Origin: Lepus europaeus
Lineage: Eukaryota; Chordata; Mammalia; Lagomorpha; Leporidae
Assembly (NCBI RefSeq): GCF_033115175.1
Contig: NC_084839.1
Span: forward strand, 39,231,501-39,295,500
Length of the DNA stretch: 64,000 nucleotides
Direction: 5' to 3'
Of the stretch, positions 1 through 9,732 are shown in pieces. Under the pieces are notes generated by a model. That model was not told the DNA's origin, made no database searches, and was given only the letters and a program-made list of their open reading frames with translations. Positions within the stretch are counted from its first letter, which is position 1. Each line of letters starts with the position of its first letter. The position numbers were made by a program, and so were the translations under genes.

Positions 1-112
1 CAGCACGCGAGCCAGTGGCGCTGACCCTGGATGGAAGCCTCAGCTGTCCCATCTGGAAGACGGGCTGCAAAGATGTACGGGCTCAGACTGACGTGAGAGG
101 AAGGATGGGGTG
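1..112 (+). mobile_element. 3' internal end of an endogenous retrovirus, with polypurine-like tract
   Basis: This stretch abuts the LTR at 113. Its last bases (about 93-110) are almost all purine, reading GAGAGGAAGGATGGGG. A polypurine tract is expected there, as the plus-strand primer next to a 3' LTR. I see no open retroviral frame in so short a piece. If this reading is right, the rest of the provirus lies left of the window. The alternative is ordinary flanking DNA next to a solo LTR, but I found no matching target duplication on the two sides of the LTR, which argues against that. Confidence 0.45.
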
Positions 113-354
113 TGTTGGGCATTGCCTAAGAGTCCCTAGCGACATGGCGCCTGGCGGATGATCGGGGGCGTGTCTGCGGCCGCTGCGGTTAAACCGCGCG
201 ATCGGACCACCTGCAGGGATAGGTCCGATTTATTTCCGGATACGTGGACAGTGGGTGATCCCTATACCTCGCTTAAGGTGCCCCTGTGCGCGGTCCACCT
301 GTGCCGTGACCTCTTCGCTGACTGGCTCCCCTACTGCGCATGTCCGTCGTAAGC

Positions 355-382
355 TTTATAAGCCTGTACCTTCCTCAATAAA
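355..382 (+). promoter_or_regulatory. LTR core promoter TATA box and overlapping poly(A) signal
   Basis: TTTATAAG at 355-362 is followed 15 bases later by AATAAA at 377-382. In retroviral LTRs these mark the U3/R transcription start and the R/U5 polyadenylation region. Whether the promoter is still active cannot be judged from sequence. Confidence 0.6.
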
Positions 383-474
383 GTGGTTCCTGCTTCCACA
401 GAACTCAGGGTGCTTGCTGTGTGCTTGCCCCGTCGACCTTACCTCTCCCGATCGCCTTGTCGGGGAGTGCTTGT

Positions 475-489
475 ACTGCCCCCTGCTGG
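475..489 (-). promoter_or_regulatory. CTCF-like motif inside the LTR
   Basis: Read on the minus strand the site is CCAGCAGGGGGCAGT, a near-perfect match to the CTCF core CCASYAGRKGGCAG. It lies in the U5 part of the LTR, so it was brought in by the retrovirus or arose in it. Binding is inferred from motif only. Confidence 0.5.
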
Positions 490-522
490 TCAGGGGACAG
501 TCTCAGGCTTAAGACCCCAACA

Positions 523-2236
523 CTCCCGCGGTGCCGGCGTGGGGAGGTGGGCACCCAGCAGGTGACCAGCCCCGTTTCGGGCTCCTCGCGTGCTCCTGGT
601 TGCACAACACAACGAGCTGCTGTACCAGTGCAGCCATGGGCCCTCGAGGTCCTGGCTTTGCAAATCCTGGGGTCGGGGTCTGGTGGGCAGACAAACCGGA
701 GCCGGTGGGAGGGGCTCCAGCGCAGGACTTGGCGGGAGTGCGAATGTAGACCCGGGTGTGCGGGGCGGGGGTGGCGGCGACAGGACAGCGGCAGAGCAGG
801 CGAAGGCAGGCTCCACCTGCCCCACCCCTCCCCCTCAGGACTCGGAATTCTTAGAACTGCAGGAGCGGGTAGGTGAGGCAGTGGCAGGAGGGGCGGGAGG
901 AAATGACTCCGGCCTGCAGCTCCTGCGCTCCCATGCCAAGGTACCTGCGTTTCTGAGGGCTGCTTTCCTCATCTGGGGAGCCTCCCACGGTGTAGGTCAA
1001 CCCCAGGCAGCCGGGACGCAGGCTGCCTCTCCGCCATCCTGTTCTCCCCCTTTCTCCATCCTTTGTCTTTTTGCTAGTTATTTAGTGCATGTGAGCTGCG
1101 CATTTCTTTCTAGAACATTCTTTGGCACCAGAATAACTCTAACCACCTTCTTTATTTTTCGCATTTGCAAGGAACCAGAGGAGATGGAAAAGATGACACT
1201 GGAAACAGCAGGGATCTGCGATGTGTTCTGTTTGCTTGGGTATTTGTTAAGTGGAGGGATGGGTGGGTGGGTGGTGGGTGCAGCCAGGCATGAATGAATT
1301 TGCATTGAAAAGAAAAAAAAAAAAAACAAGAGAAGTTCTGTTACACAGCACCAGGGAAAGATTGGCAGGCACCCTGTGTTTTAATTGATGGAGTCCAACA
1401 ACGTGAGTAACGGAGGCCACAGATTTGCTGGGGCCTGAATTACCCAGATTAATGTTATCTGCAAACTAAGTGCTGCTGTGTAATCACTGTCAGATAGGCT
1501 CTCTGGTTCCTGCTGGGGAGGTAAAATGCTGTGTCTGGTCTGCTTGATTGGCAAGCCTCCAAGGTCGGGGCTCGGCCACTATTTCACTCCTGTGTTCAGA
1601 AAACAAGCTGTTCCCCCTTTATCCAGACTTTTGGGCATCATTTCGTGCCAGCTGTCTGGAGGCCTCCTGGGTGCTGACGCTCAGGCTCCTGATGGTTGCT
1701 CGACCTTACCTGCTCCCAGGAGCCGCTTGTCCTCTGCATACAGGGGTCCACTCACAGCAGGAGCAGACAGAATCAGAAGCAAACAGCACCAGCCCTGGGA
1801 TCAGGCGTGTCCTGCTTGCTGGGGCCTTGCTTTGGCTTGCCCTGGAGAGCACTTGTCTGCCCCAGGTCTCTGAGACAGTAGCTGCCTCTGGATTTAGCGG
1901 AAGCTGGTTGGTGATAATGGTCTGATCCCCACATCCTCAAACAGACAGAACCAATGGCTCCAGCCCTGGCCCTTCCCAGCCCACCTTGGTTTGTCTCTGA
2001 TTCTGTTCCGACACTGTCTACCTGGAGATAGTGTCACGTGGTTGAGGGCTCAGTCTCACAAAACTATCTCCCCCCCACTCCAGGCTTGGTCGCCAGGCAG
2101 CTCCAAATTGGGGTTCCCATCACCCCCTGCTTGGATTTGGTGCCTTTGCAAGGCAGCTCTCAGGACTCAGTGAAACGCTGCATTTAATCTGCTGGTGCCT
2201 GGTAAAGGATTCACATAAGCAGGCAGAGGAAGAGAC
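523..2236. other. Unique sequence, no gene recognised
   Basis: GC-rich to about 900, then mixed. It holds a short GGGT-rich patch near 1257-1280 and an A-rich run at 1311-1327. The frames across it show no protein family I know and no convincing splice-bounded exon. Confidence 0.5.
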
Positions 2237-2580
2237 TTTTTTTTTTTTTTTTTTTTTTTGACAGGCAGAGTGGATAGTGAGAGAGAGAGAGAGACAGAGA
2301 GAAAGGTCTTCCTTTTTGCCGTTGGTTCACCCTCCAATGGCCACTGCAGCCGGCGCATCGCGCTGATCCGAAGTCAGGAGCCAGGTGCTTCTCCTGGTCT
2401 CCCGTGCGGGTGCAGGGCCCAAGGACTTGGGCCATCCTCCACTGCCTTCCCGGGCCATAGCAGAGAGCTGGCCTGGAAGAGGGGCAACCGGGATAGAATC
2501 CGGCGCCCCAACCGGGACTAGAACCCAGTGTGCCGGCGCCGCAAGGTGGAGGATTAGCCTGTTACGCCACGGTGCCGGCC
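2237..2580 (-). mobile_element. C-SINE (CSINE), poly(A)-tailed subfamily
   Basis: Near full length. A T run (2237-2259) is the reversed poly(A) tail, then comes the GA-rich 3' segment. The body includes the reversed variant B box 'GGTTCTAGTCCCGG' and ends in GCCGGCC, the reversed head. The word GGAAGAGA occurs just left of the tail and again just right of the head, which fits a target-site duplication. The 'ggattagcctg' head marks the subfamily whose + strand reads 'ggctcactaggctaatcct'. Confidence 0.93.
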
Positions 2581-2639
2581 TGGAAGAGATGTTTAAGTCA
2601 CGGTCTGGAAAGGTCCCAGCAGGTGGACAGCGCCTTGGG

Positions 2640-2822
2640 CCCCTGCTGACAAGCCTCAGAGTGGTCAGCTGTTGAGCCTTTGGACCGTCCTCTGCCACCT
2701 TCCCAGGCACATCAGCAGGGAGCTGGATCAGAAGTGGAGCAGCCGGGACTCAAACCATTGTCCATATGGGAAACCAGTACCTCAGGAGGTGGCCTTACCC
2801 ACCACACCACAGTGCCAGCCCC
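2640..2822 (-). mobile_element. C-SINE fragment (5' two-thirds)
   Basis: Minus-strand C repeat starting in mid-body ('ccttgggcccctgctga') and running to the reversed head 'cacagtgccagcccc'. The 3' tail is missing. It lies right beside a complete younger copy. Confidence 0.8.
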
Positions 2823-2882
2823 TAAGATTTTTCTTAGCAACTTAGCTTATGGTCAGTTTTTGAGAATGCATTCTCTATTTAA

Positions 2883-3157
2883 AATGGCATCCTGTATGGG
2901 CACTGGTTTGAGTCCCAGCTGCTCCTCTTCTGACTCACTCTCTGCTATGCCTTGGGAAAGCAGTAGAAGATGGCTCAAGTGCTTGGGCCCCTGCACCCAC
3001 GAGGGAGATCTGGAAAAGGCTTCTGGCTCCTGGCTTCGGATTGGCCCAGCTCTGGCCATTGAGGCCATCTGGGGTGTGAACCAGCAGAAGGAAGACCTTC
3101 ATTGTCTCTTCCTCTCTGTCTGTAAATCTACCTTTCAAAGAAATAAACTCTTAAAAA
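2883..3157 (+). mobile_element. C-SINE, 5'-truncated
   Basis: Starts at 'ggcatcctgtatgggcactgg', just before the B box, so the A-box half is lost. The 'aagcagtagaagatggctcaagtgcttgggcccc' core is intact, as is the tail 'caaagaaataaactcttaaaa'. Confidence 0.85.
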
Positions 3158-3503
3158 TTTTTTTTATTTTTATTTATGTATATTTTATTTGGCAGATAGA
3201 GTTAGACAGTGAGAGAGAGAGAGAGAGAGACAGAAAGGTCTTCCTTCCGTTGGTTCACCCCTCAAATGGCTACTACTGCCGGAGCTATGCCAATCCGAAG
3301 CCAGGAGCCAGGAGCCTCGAGCCTCTTCCTGGTCTGCCACGTGGATGCAGAGGCCCAAGCACTTGGGCCATCCTCCACTGCCTTCCCGGGCCACAGCAGA
3401 GAGCTGGACTGGAAGAGGAGCAACCGGGACTAAAACCCAGCGTCCATATGGGATGCCAGCGCCGCAGGCGGAGGATTAACCAAGTGCGCCACAGCGCCGG
3501 CCC
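3158..3503 (-). mobile_element. C-SINE, nearly full length
   Basis: A reversed A-rich tail and GA tract are followed by the complete body and the reversed head 'gcgccacagcgccggccc'. It sits directly against the tail of the plus-strand copy ending at 3157, so the pair can fold back on itself. Confidence 0.93.
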
Positions 3504-3524
3504 AAATCTTTTTTTTTTTTTTTT

Positions 3525-3665
3525 TAAAGGTCTATAAACTTTAGTCAATTTCTCCTTATACTTTCATAGATTTTGCTTTATGTATTTTCAGTCTACATTG
3601 TTAGATGAAGCTAGGTTCACAATTATTCTTTTTGTTGTAATGTTCCTTTTATCACTCGGATTATT
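3525..3665 (-). mobile_element. L1 ORF2 fragment (old)
   Basis: 'gattttgctttatgtatttt' followed by 'ttgttagatgaagctaggttcac' resembles reversed L1 ORF2 sequence that reads 'tttgctttatgtattttgagg'. Only a short decayed piece remains, with no open frame. Confidence 0.5.
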
Positions 3666-4341
3666 TCCTTTCAATTTCTTTCCCCTTGACTTCAAGTTTG
3701 TCTGGTGCTACTATTCCACACCTGTTTTGTGCATTGGTGTTTTCCAGGTGCCACAATAACTCCTTCCCTTCCCACTCCGTTGCCTTCCCATGTGACTTGG
3801 CCGCTCTTCGGTGCAGAGGCTCAGTCCTTTTCCCCGCTGAATAGTGGCCAGCACTGTGGCTTGCTCTGAATTCAGGAGCCAGCAGGACTGATATGAGACA
3901 CATGAGTCCAGTCCTCACACGGTCTCATCACCAGGGTGCTGCCACCACCATGTGCCTCCTAGGATGAGTGGCCATGTGGAAAGCCGGTCCTGCCACCAGC
4001 CAGCACAGCTGTGCGACTATCTTAGATGACTGCTGCTGCCTGGGTCACCCCAGGGGACATGAGCACACTGCCCCGCTGAGCACAGGCCCAATATCTGACC
4101 CACTGGACATGAGCCGATAAAATGTTACTGTACGTCATTACCTTTGAAGGATGGTAACACTAGATAACAGACAATGGGGGTATGTTTTCCCATAAGCTTT
4201 CTTGGCACTGACTGAGATACACCCGCATGGATGGTGCAGAGTTGTTTTTTTTTTTTTTTTTTTTAAATCCAGTGTGACAGCCTGTGTTATCTAGCAGCTG
4301 GATTCAATCCATGAAGGAGTATGAAATAAATATGAAAATGT
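3666..4341. other. Unique sequence, no gene recognised
   Basis: No SINE, LTR or exon recognised. A T run at about 4243-4264 looks like an orphan retroposon tail, but I could not find a body belonging to it. Confidence 0.45.
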
Positions 4342-4691
4342 GGGCTGGTTGCTGCGACTCACTAGGCTAATCCTCCGCCTGCCGCACCGGCACCCCGGGT
4401 TCTAGTCCCGGTTGGGGCGCTGGATTCTGTCCCGGTTGCTCCTCTTCTAGTCCAGCTGTAGCCCAGGAAGGCAGTTGAGGATGGCCCAGGTGCTTGGGCC
4501 CTGCACCCGCTTGGGAGACCAGGAGGAAGTACCTGGCTCTTGGCTTCGGATTGGCGCAGCATGCTGGCCGCAACTCACTGGCCGTAGCTGCCACTTGGGT
4601 TCACCAACCAACGGAAAAAGGAAGACCTTTCTCTCTGTCTCTCTCTCTCTCTCACTGTCTAACTCTGCCTGCCAAAAAAAAAAAAAAAAAA
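4342..4691 (+). mobile_element. C-SINE, poly(A)-tailed subfamily
   Basis: Head 'gggctggttgctgcgactca', then 'ctaggctaatcctccgcctg', B box region 'gggttctagtcccgg', and the tail 'ctctgcctgccaaaa' with a long A run. Confidence 0.93.
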
Positions 4692-4992
4692 GTGTTTAGG
4701 GATGTGGTGCACCGCATCCAGTGCCGGAGTGCCTGGGATGGAGGTCCTACTCTGCTTGTGATCTCGCTTCCTGCTATTATGAACCCCGGAGGCAGCAGGT
4801 GATGGCGCAAGTGATTGGGCCACCCACAAGGGAAACCTAGATGGAGCTCTGGGCTCCTGGCTGTGGTCTAGCCCAACCCCAGCTGTTGCAACATTTGGAG
4901 AGTGAGTCAGCAGATGGAAGATTTCTCTCTCTTTCCTTGTCTCTGTATTGCTCTACCTTTCAAATAAAAATCAACAAACTTTTAAAAAAGAG
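4692..4992 (+). mobile_element. Older C-SINE, diverged
   Basis: The same order of blocks is still visible: a degraded head, 'gtgatggcgcaagtgattgggcca', 'gatggagctctgggctcctggc', 'gcagatggaagatttctctctc', and the tail 'tttcaaataaaaatc'. The younger copy at 4342 sits directly upstream. Confidence 0.8.
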
Positions 4993-5021
4993 AATGTGCT
5001 TAATTATTTATTTGTTTGTAC

Positions 5022-5367
5022 TGTAAGAAGGAGAAAGCCAACTAGATCAAGTGGAGTTTATTTTAGCAAAGAGAGAAATAAAGTAAAACAAAGCAAACAG
5101 AACAAAAACAATTCGTGTATCAGGCAGTTCCTAGAACCAAATCGAGTCTGAGAGCTCCAGTAACAACAGGATATGACATTTATGCACAATGGGAGGGAGG
5201 CTACAGCTTAGGTGGCGATTTAAATGCCTGGCTATGCCTTAGCTAGTTAACAGGTTGCACGGCCTCCTGCAACCAACTCTGGCTCTGCACTTGAACTCTA
5301 CGTTGGTTTGGTATGTAGGGCCCAGGGCCCATTGTAGGTGGCCAGTCCAAATCCATGGCTTCTCACA
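5022..5367 (-). mobile_element. ERVL-like LTR
   Basis: On the minus strand the element starts TGTGAGAAGCCATGG and ends TTCTTACA, giving TG...CA termini. A poly(A) signal AATAAA (reversed, 5057-5062) lies about 35 bases before the 3' end. Length is 346 bp. No clear target duplication was found. The 3' terminus resembles that of the LTR at 49202-49604. Family assignment is tentative. Confidence 0.6.
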
Positions 5368-5427
5368 CATTGTATTTAACAGTATTCACTCCTGACATCT
5401 CATTTTGGGTTTTCCAAATACCATGCT

Positions 5428-5626
5428 GTGTTAGTTTCCTATTGCTGCTATAATAAATTACCACAAACTTAGTGGTTTATTATCTTAAAGTGCTAGAGGT
5501 CAGAAGTTTAAATAGGCCTTGAAGACTGGAATCAAGGTATTGTGAGAGTGGCATTATTCTGGGGGCTCCAGGAAAGAAACTGTTTCTTTATCTCTTCCAT
5601 CTTCTAGAAGGTTCCCTTTTACCAGG
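5428..5626 (-). mobile_element. MaLR (MLT1-type) LTR fragment
   Basis: 'gttagtttcctattgctgct' followed by 'ataataaattaccacaaact' is the reversed 3' end of an MLT1-type LTR. The following 'gctagaggtcagaagttt' block agrees. Only the 3' half is present, and it runs into a MER5A element. Confidence 0.75.
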
Positions 5627-5805
5627 TTATCTCAACCTCAGCACTGTGGACTTGGCAAGGGCGATTCCTTGCTGTGGGGGACTGTCCTATGCCTTGCACA
5701 TTGTAGCAACGCTGGCTTCCTACAAGCAGCAGAGCTGTCTTTAGTTTGGGACAACCAACATTGCCAAATGTACCTAGGGGACAAGCTGGCCCGCAGGTGA
5801 GACCC
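5627..5805 (+). mobile_element. MER5A-like hAT (Charlie) DNA transposon fossil
   Basis: 'atctcaacctcagcactgtgg', 'gctgtgggggactgtcct', 'cattgtagcaacgctggct', 'acaaccaacattgccaaatg' and 'cctaggggacaagctgg' follow the MER5A consensus in order. It is a non-autonomous element with no coding capacity. Confidence 0.8.
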
Positions 5806-6274
5806 AGGTGTGCCCACTGGCCATAGGAGGCTCATGTGCCCACACCAATTATTGGAGCAAAGGAATGGGATATTATATCGGCTTAGTCCAATTTCAGCTT
5901 ATACTTGAAGCTAGAGGTGAACTCAGTTCACCACCCCCACCCCCCAAGACTGTGGCGATGCGAGGAGGGTGGGATACTCCAACAAAACTCTCGAGACTTT
6001 GAGGTGGGAAACCTTGCTTGGGAGACAGCTAACAATGTCCATTGTACTTGGCTTTTGATTAGGTTTTCTTTGATCCGTTGCCGTTCTACATTCTCTTCCT
6101 GTGTGTCTAGTGGTTATTCTTTAAATAAATGTGTGTACTGAAACTTGTAAATTTCTAATAATGCACATTGCTAATCTACAGTTATATCCGCCCACAGACA
6201 AGGTAACAGCGAGAGAGTCGGGGCACGCTTCTGCTTCGTTTTGGAATTCCTTAGCCGCGATGCTTGTGCTATAT
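5806..6274. other. Unique sequence, no gene recognised
   Basis: AT-rich toward its end. No family recognised and no exon-like frame. Confidence 0.45.
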
Positions 6275-6498
6275 TTCAAAAAAATTCTATTTATTTATTT
6301 TCATTTTATCTGAAAGAGAGGGAGAGAGTTTTCCCATCTACTGGTTCACTCCCCAAAGGCCTGCAGTAGTCAGGGCTGGGCCAGGCTTCAGTCAGGAATC
6401 CAGAGGTCATTTCGAGTGTCCCACGTGAGTGGCGAGGACCCAAGTACTTGAGCCCTCAGCTGCTGCCTCAAGAGTGTTCCAGCAGGAAGCTGGAATCG
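6275..6498 (-). mobile_element. C-SINE arm, minus strand (part of a foldback)
   Basis: Reversed tail 'ctatttatttattttcat', then 'catctactggttcactcccc', and the body as far as 'agcaggaagctggaatcgg'. It stops there and meets a plus-strand C-SINE segment at 6499. The head is missing. Confidence 0.82.
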
Positions 6499-6632
6499 GA
6501 AGAAGCTCCTGGCTCCTGGCTTCAGCCTGGTTTAGACCTGGCTGTTGCGGCCATTTGGGGAGCCGATGGAAGACGTCTCCCCCTCACCCGTAACTCTGTT
6601 TTTCAAATAAATAAAATAAATCTTAAAAACAG
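6499..6632 (+). mobile_element. C-SINE 3' segment, plus strand (other foldback arm)
   Basis: 'gaagctcctggctcctggct', 'ctgttgcggccatttgggga', and the tail 'tttcaaataaataaaataaa'. It has no 5' half of its own. With 6275-6498 it forms an inverted pair with almost no spacer. Confidence 0.85.
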
Positions 6633-6663
6633 CCCAATTTTGAGAGGATGGCTATTATTAGAA

Positions 6664-6690
6664 GCAGTAGCAACAACAACAACAAAAAAA
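6664..6690 (+). repeat. (CAA)n short tandem repeat
   Basis: Five or six CAA units run into an A run. It is probably grown from the tail of the adjoining retroposon. Confidence 0.7.
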
Positions 6691-6715
6691 CCAGAAATGA
6701 TGAAGTGCGAGTGAA

Positions 6716-7140
6716 GACGTGGAAGGGCTGGGACTCCTGGGCATCATAAAGTGGAGCAGCGGCTGTGGAAAACGTGACTGTGACTCGTCACAAAATTAAA
6801 CACCAAATTAGTGGTGCCTTCCAGCACTTGCACTTCCAGAGACCCCCACAGATATCTGTACACCAGCGTTTATAGTAGTATTAGTCACTCTGGCCCACAG
6901 ATGGAAACAACTCGAATGTCTACTGACGGATTAGTGTATAGATACGATGTGCTGTAGCCATATAGTGGAACATTTTTCTGCTTTAGACAGGACTGAAATC
7001 TTGCATGAATACCTAGAATAGTCAGATCTGTAGGGACAGAAGGTTGGGGAAAAAGGATTGGGAAGCTGTCATTTCATAGGTGCAGAGTTTCAGCTTGGGA
7101 GGATGAAAAGGTCGTGGAGATGGATGGTGCTGCAGCCAAG
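6716..7140 (+). mobile_element. L1 3' end (L1M-type), decayed
   Basis: The order of blocks matches an old L1 3' UTR: 'gcggctgtggaaaacgtgac', 'cacagatatctgtacaccag', 'cagatggaaacaactcgaatg', then 'acctagaatagtcagatctg' and 'gatgaaaaggtcgtggagatgg'. There is no open frame. Confidence 0.8.
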
Positions 7141-7650
7141 CCCCTACCCCAGTGCCTTCGCTGTTTGCTGTCAGGCCCCAGCGCGGCTCGCTTAGCCCAC
7201 AGTTCCTCTGTAAAGACTGACTCATTAAGGTAAGTGATTGAGACACGGGTAAGAGCCCTGGCTCACCTCTATGCTGAGAGCTTTGCAGACACTCACGGCG
7301 CTGTCCAAACAAAGCAGTGCCCAGTTCACCCCTAGACCAGACAGACCTTTGCCATTCCAAAGGAGCACACTGACCCCCTCCCCCATGCACACTGTGGACC
7401 AACCAGAGGCCCCCACCTGAGCCCATCACGCACTCCCATACCTGATCCAACTGCAGGCTGCACTGCCTGTAACCCCTGAGCGAGTCTGTGATGTCCGGCT
7501 CCCCACTCTGCGCTTGGCAACATATTCCTACTTTTTTCTACCGCCTTGGGTCAGTGATCGGCATGCTGTGCACTGGGTGAGCAGATTTGGTTTGTGGTTC
7601 TAGAAAATCAGTCCTTTCGAGGGGTTTCCGTAGCAGTGGTTGCTAGGGTT
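7141..7650. other. Unique sequence, no gene recognised
   Basis: Moderate GC. No repeat or exon recognised. Confidence 0.45.
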
Positions 7651-8066
7651 TGGCTATGGAGTTTGAATGGGTCTCCCAAGGGATTTGTGCTGGAAGTGTG
7701 GTCCCCAGGGCGAGGGTGTGTAACCTGTATGAGGCAGACACCAGTGGGCGCTGGTCGGGTCACTGAGGGTGCTGCCCTCAGAAGGGCTAGGGTGGTTCTA
7801 ATGGGGTCTGGAGTTAGTTCTTAGGGGAGCAAGTTATCAAAACCCTTTCTCCCTCTTTGGCTTCCAGTCTTGGGAGGCTGTCTCTTCCCCTTGCTCACCT
7901 TCCCACCGTGAGGCCGTCTGCCATGAGCAGTACAGGTAGGGGCGCCCTTGCTAGAGCTGGGCCATGCTGCTTGGACTTTAAGCCACCAAAACTACTAGCT
8001 GGACAAGCCTCGCTTCGTTATAAGCGCCAGCCTCGGGAATTTTGTCAGAGCAACAGAAAGTAGACG
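7651..8066 (+). mobile_element. MaLR (MST-type) LTR
   Basis: The start 'tatggagtttgaatgggtct', the middle 'gggtcactgagggtgctgcc', then 'ctgccatgagcagtacagg' and 'cttggactttaagccacc', and the end 'attttgtcagagcaacag' follow an MST-type consensus through its whole length of about 415 bp. Solo LTR; no internal region follows. Confidence 0.8.
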
Positions 8067-9388
8067 CCTAAAGAAGACTGCTGCTGCACGGGGAATGCCT
8101 GGAAACGTGGAACGGCTCTGAAACAGGTTAGAGGTCAGGAGACTTTGGAGGGGCTTTAAGGAAAATCTAGAATGCTGCACGAGGAGTGCCACGGGTAAGC
8201 CTGGTGAGGAGACCGGGGGAGCCCCAGGTGGGTGTGAAGTTCCATTGGAAATGGAGGAAAGGCCTTGCTCATACACAAAGAATCTGGCTCAATGGTGTCC
8301 ACGCCCCAGAGCTTATGGAATGTCCAGTTTAAGAATGATGAAAACCTGGCAGGAGAAATTTCTAAACAAAAAGTAGAAGAGGCGGCGTGGGTGCCTGTGG
8401 GTGCCTGGGGCTGCTTTCAGCAGGATCTGAGAGCCTCTTTCCAAAGGGGAGATTTGGAAAATGTACGGTCCGGCCAGGCAAGGAGTGAAGGAAAGGCTGC
8501 TGAAGAGATCGGAAGACAAAAGGGAGCCACTGGCTCTGCATCAGGTTGATGAGAAAGAGGCCGGGAGGGCTGCCTCCTCCCTTCCAGGCCCAGAGGTCTT
8601 CCAGAGCAGTGCAGTCACCATGGGCTCGGGCCCACTGCCCAAGGCCGCCTGGGGGTCAGCTCCGTGGCTGCAGCCTGGTTCAGGTAGGCCGCGGTGTGGT
8701 TCATGCTGGGGTCGGGCCTTAGTGGCTTTCACGTGGAGCATGTTTTGCAAGTGCACAGAACATAAGAGTTAAGGAGTCATGGCAGCATCCACTGAGATTT
8801 CCAAGGCAAGCCTGGGAGGCCAGGCAGACGTTTGCTGAAGGGTTGGGAGCCCCGGCAAAGAGTCCCCAGTTGGGTGACTCCAAGGGGAGCCGTGCCACTG
8901 GCGCTGCAGAGGGGACCCTAGGTACCAGCAATGGGCAGCACCTGCTGCAGAAAGCAAAGTGCAGAGCCAACCCAGAGGGTAACAATGTAGCCTGCAACCA
9001 GCCAGGCTGCAGGGGCCTGGCTATTCCAGCCTGCTCCCCACCCCTCCCTCTGTGGGTGCAGTGTACAAGATGTAGGTCTTCAACACTTCCTGTCTGCCCT
9101 GCTGGGTTTTGGTCTGGCTTTGAGCCTCTTCCTCTTTTTGTATTTGCCTACCCCTCCCTGTGGCAGTGGGAACTACACCCTGTGCCTGCCGCGCCACCGC
9201 ATATTGGGAGTAGCAGTTTGCTTTCATCATCTGGACTTTACAGCTGAAAGGAGTTTGACCCGAGTCTCAGAAGCGACTTTGGACTTCAGACTTTATGTAG
9301 GGCTGAGTTACGATTTGGGGAATATTTGGATAGAATACTTGTGCATTGTGTGGGACAGGGACACAAGTTCTGGGAAACCAGGGGTGGA
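8067..9388. other. Unique sequence, no gene recognised
   Basis: Mixed composition. I looked for exons on both strands and saw only short frames without family features. Confidence 0.45.
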
Positions 9389-9732
9389 ATGCTGTGGTTT
9401 AAATGTAGTTTGTCCTTTCCAAAATTCACGTTGGCGTTGAATCTCCACTGTGAGTATTGGGAGGGCTGGACACTCAATCCCACTAGGGTAGAGGCCCCAC
9501 GGCTGAAGACTGAGGCTTTGAAAGAAGAGGGAAAGGCCACAGGAGATGGGTGCACCTGTGTGCTCCCAGATTCTTGCTGCTTCATGCTCTAGGACCCGGC
9601 CAGCAAGGCCAGCTCCAGATGCAGCCCCTCGGCCACAGACCTCCAGAACTAAGGACTGGAACAAACCTCTTTCCTTTAAAATTTATCCAGTTTGTGGGAT
9701 TGTGTCCTGAGCAACCCAAAACAGACTAAGGC
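9389..9732 (+). mobile_element. MaLR (MST-type) LTR, second copy
   Basis: The start 'tgctgtggtttaaatgtagt', 'gagtattgggagggctgga', 'cctccagaactaaggactgg', 'atccagtttgtgggattgtg' and the end 'cccaaaacagactaag' are the MST landmarks. It is spaced 1.3 kb from the first copy and in the same orientation. Confidence 0.82.

Larger units (their letters stand above)
113..522 (+). mobile_element. ERV LTR, class II (IAP/betaretrovirus)-like, probably a 3' LTR
   Basis: The element begins TGTTGGGC and ends CCCCAACA, the inverted TG...CA termini of an LTR. A TATA box TTTATAAG lies at 355-362 and a poly(A) signal AATAAA at 377-382. That close spacing leaves a very short R region, as in class II LTRs. The length of about 410 bp and the start TGTTGGG resemble rodent IAP LTRs. 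The U5 part (after about 400) carries a CTCF-like motif. LTR identity is well supported; the class is inferred. Confidence 0.75.

Noticed and set aside
2237-3503. Open frames up to 285 codons across C-SINEs here and in many other copies
   Set aside because: Such frames recur wherever C-SINEs occur and share the same repeat-derived peptides. They are SINE translations, not genes.
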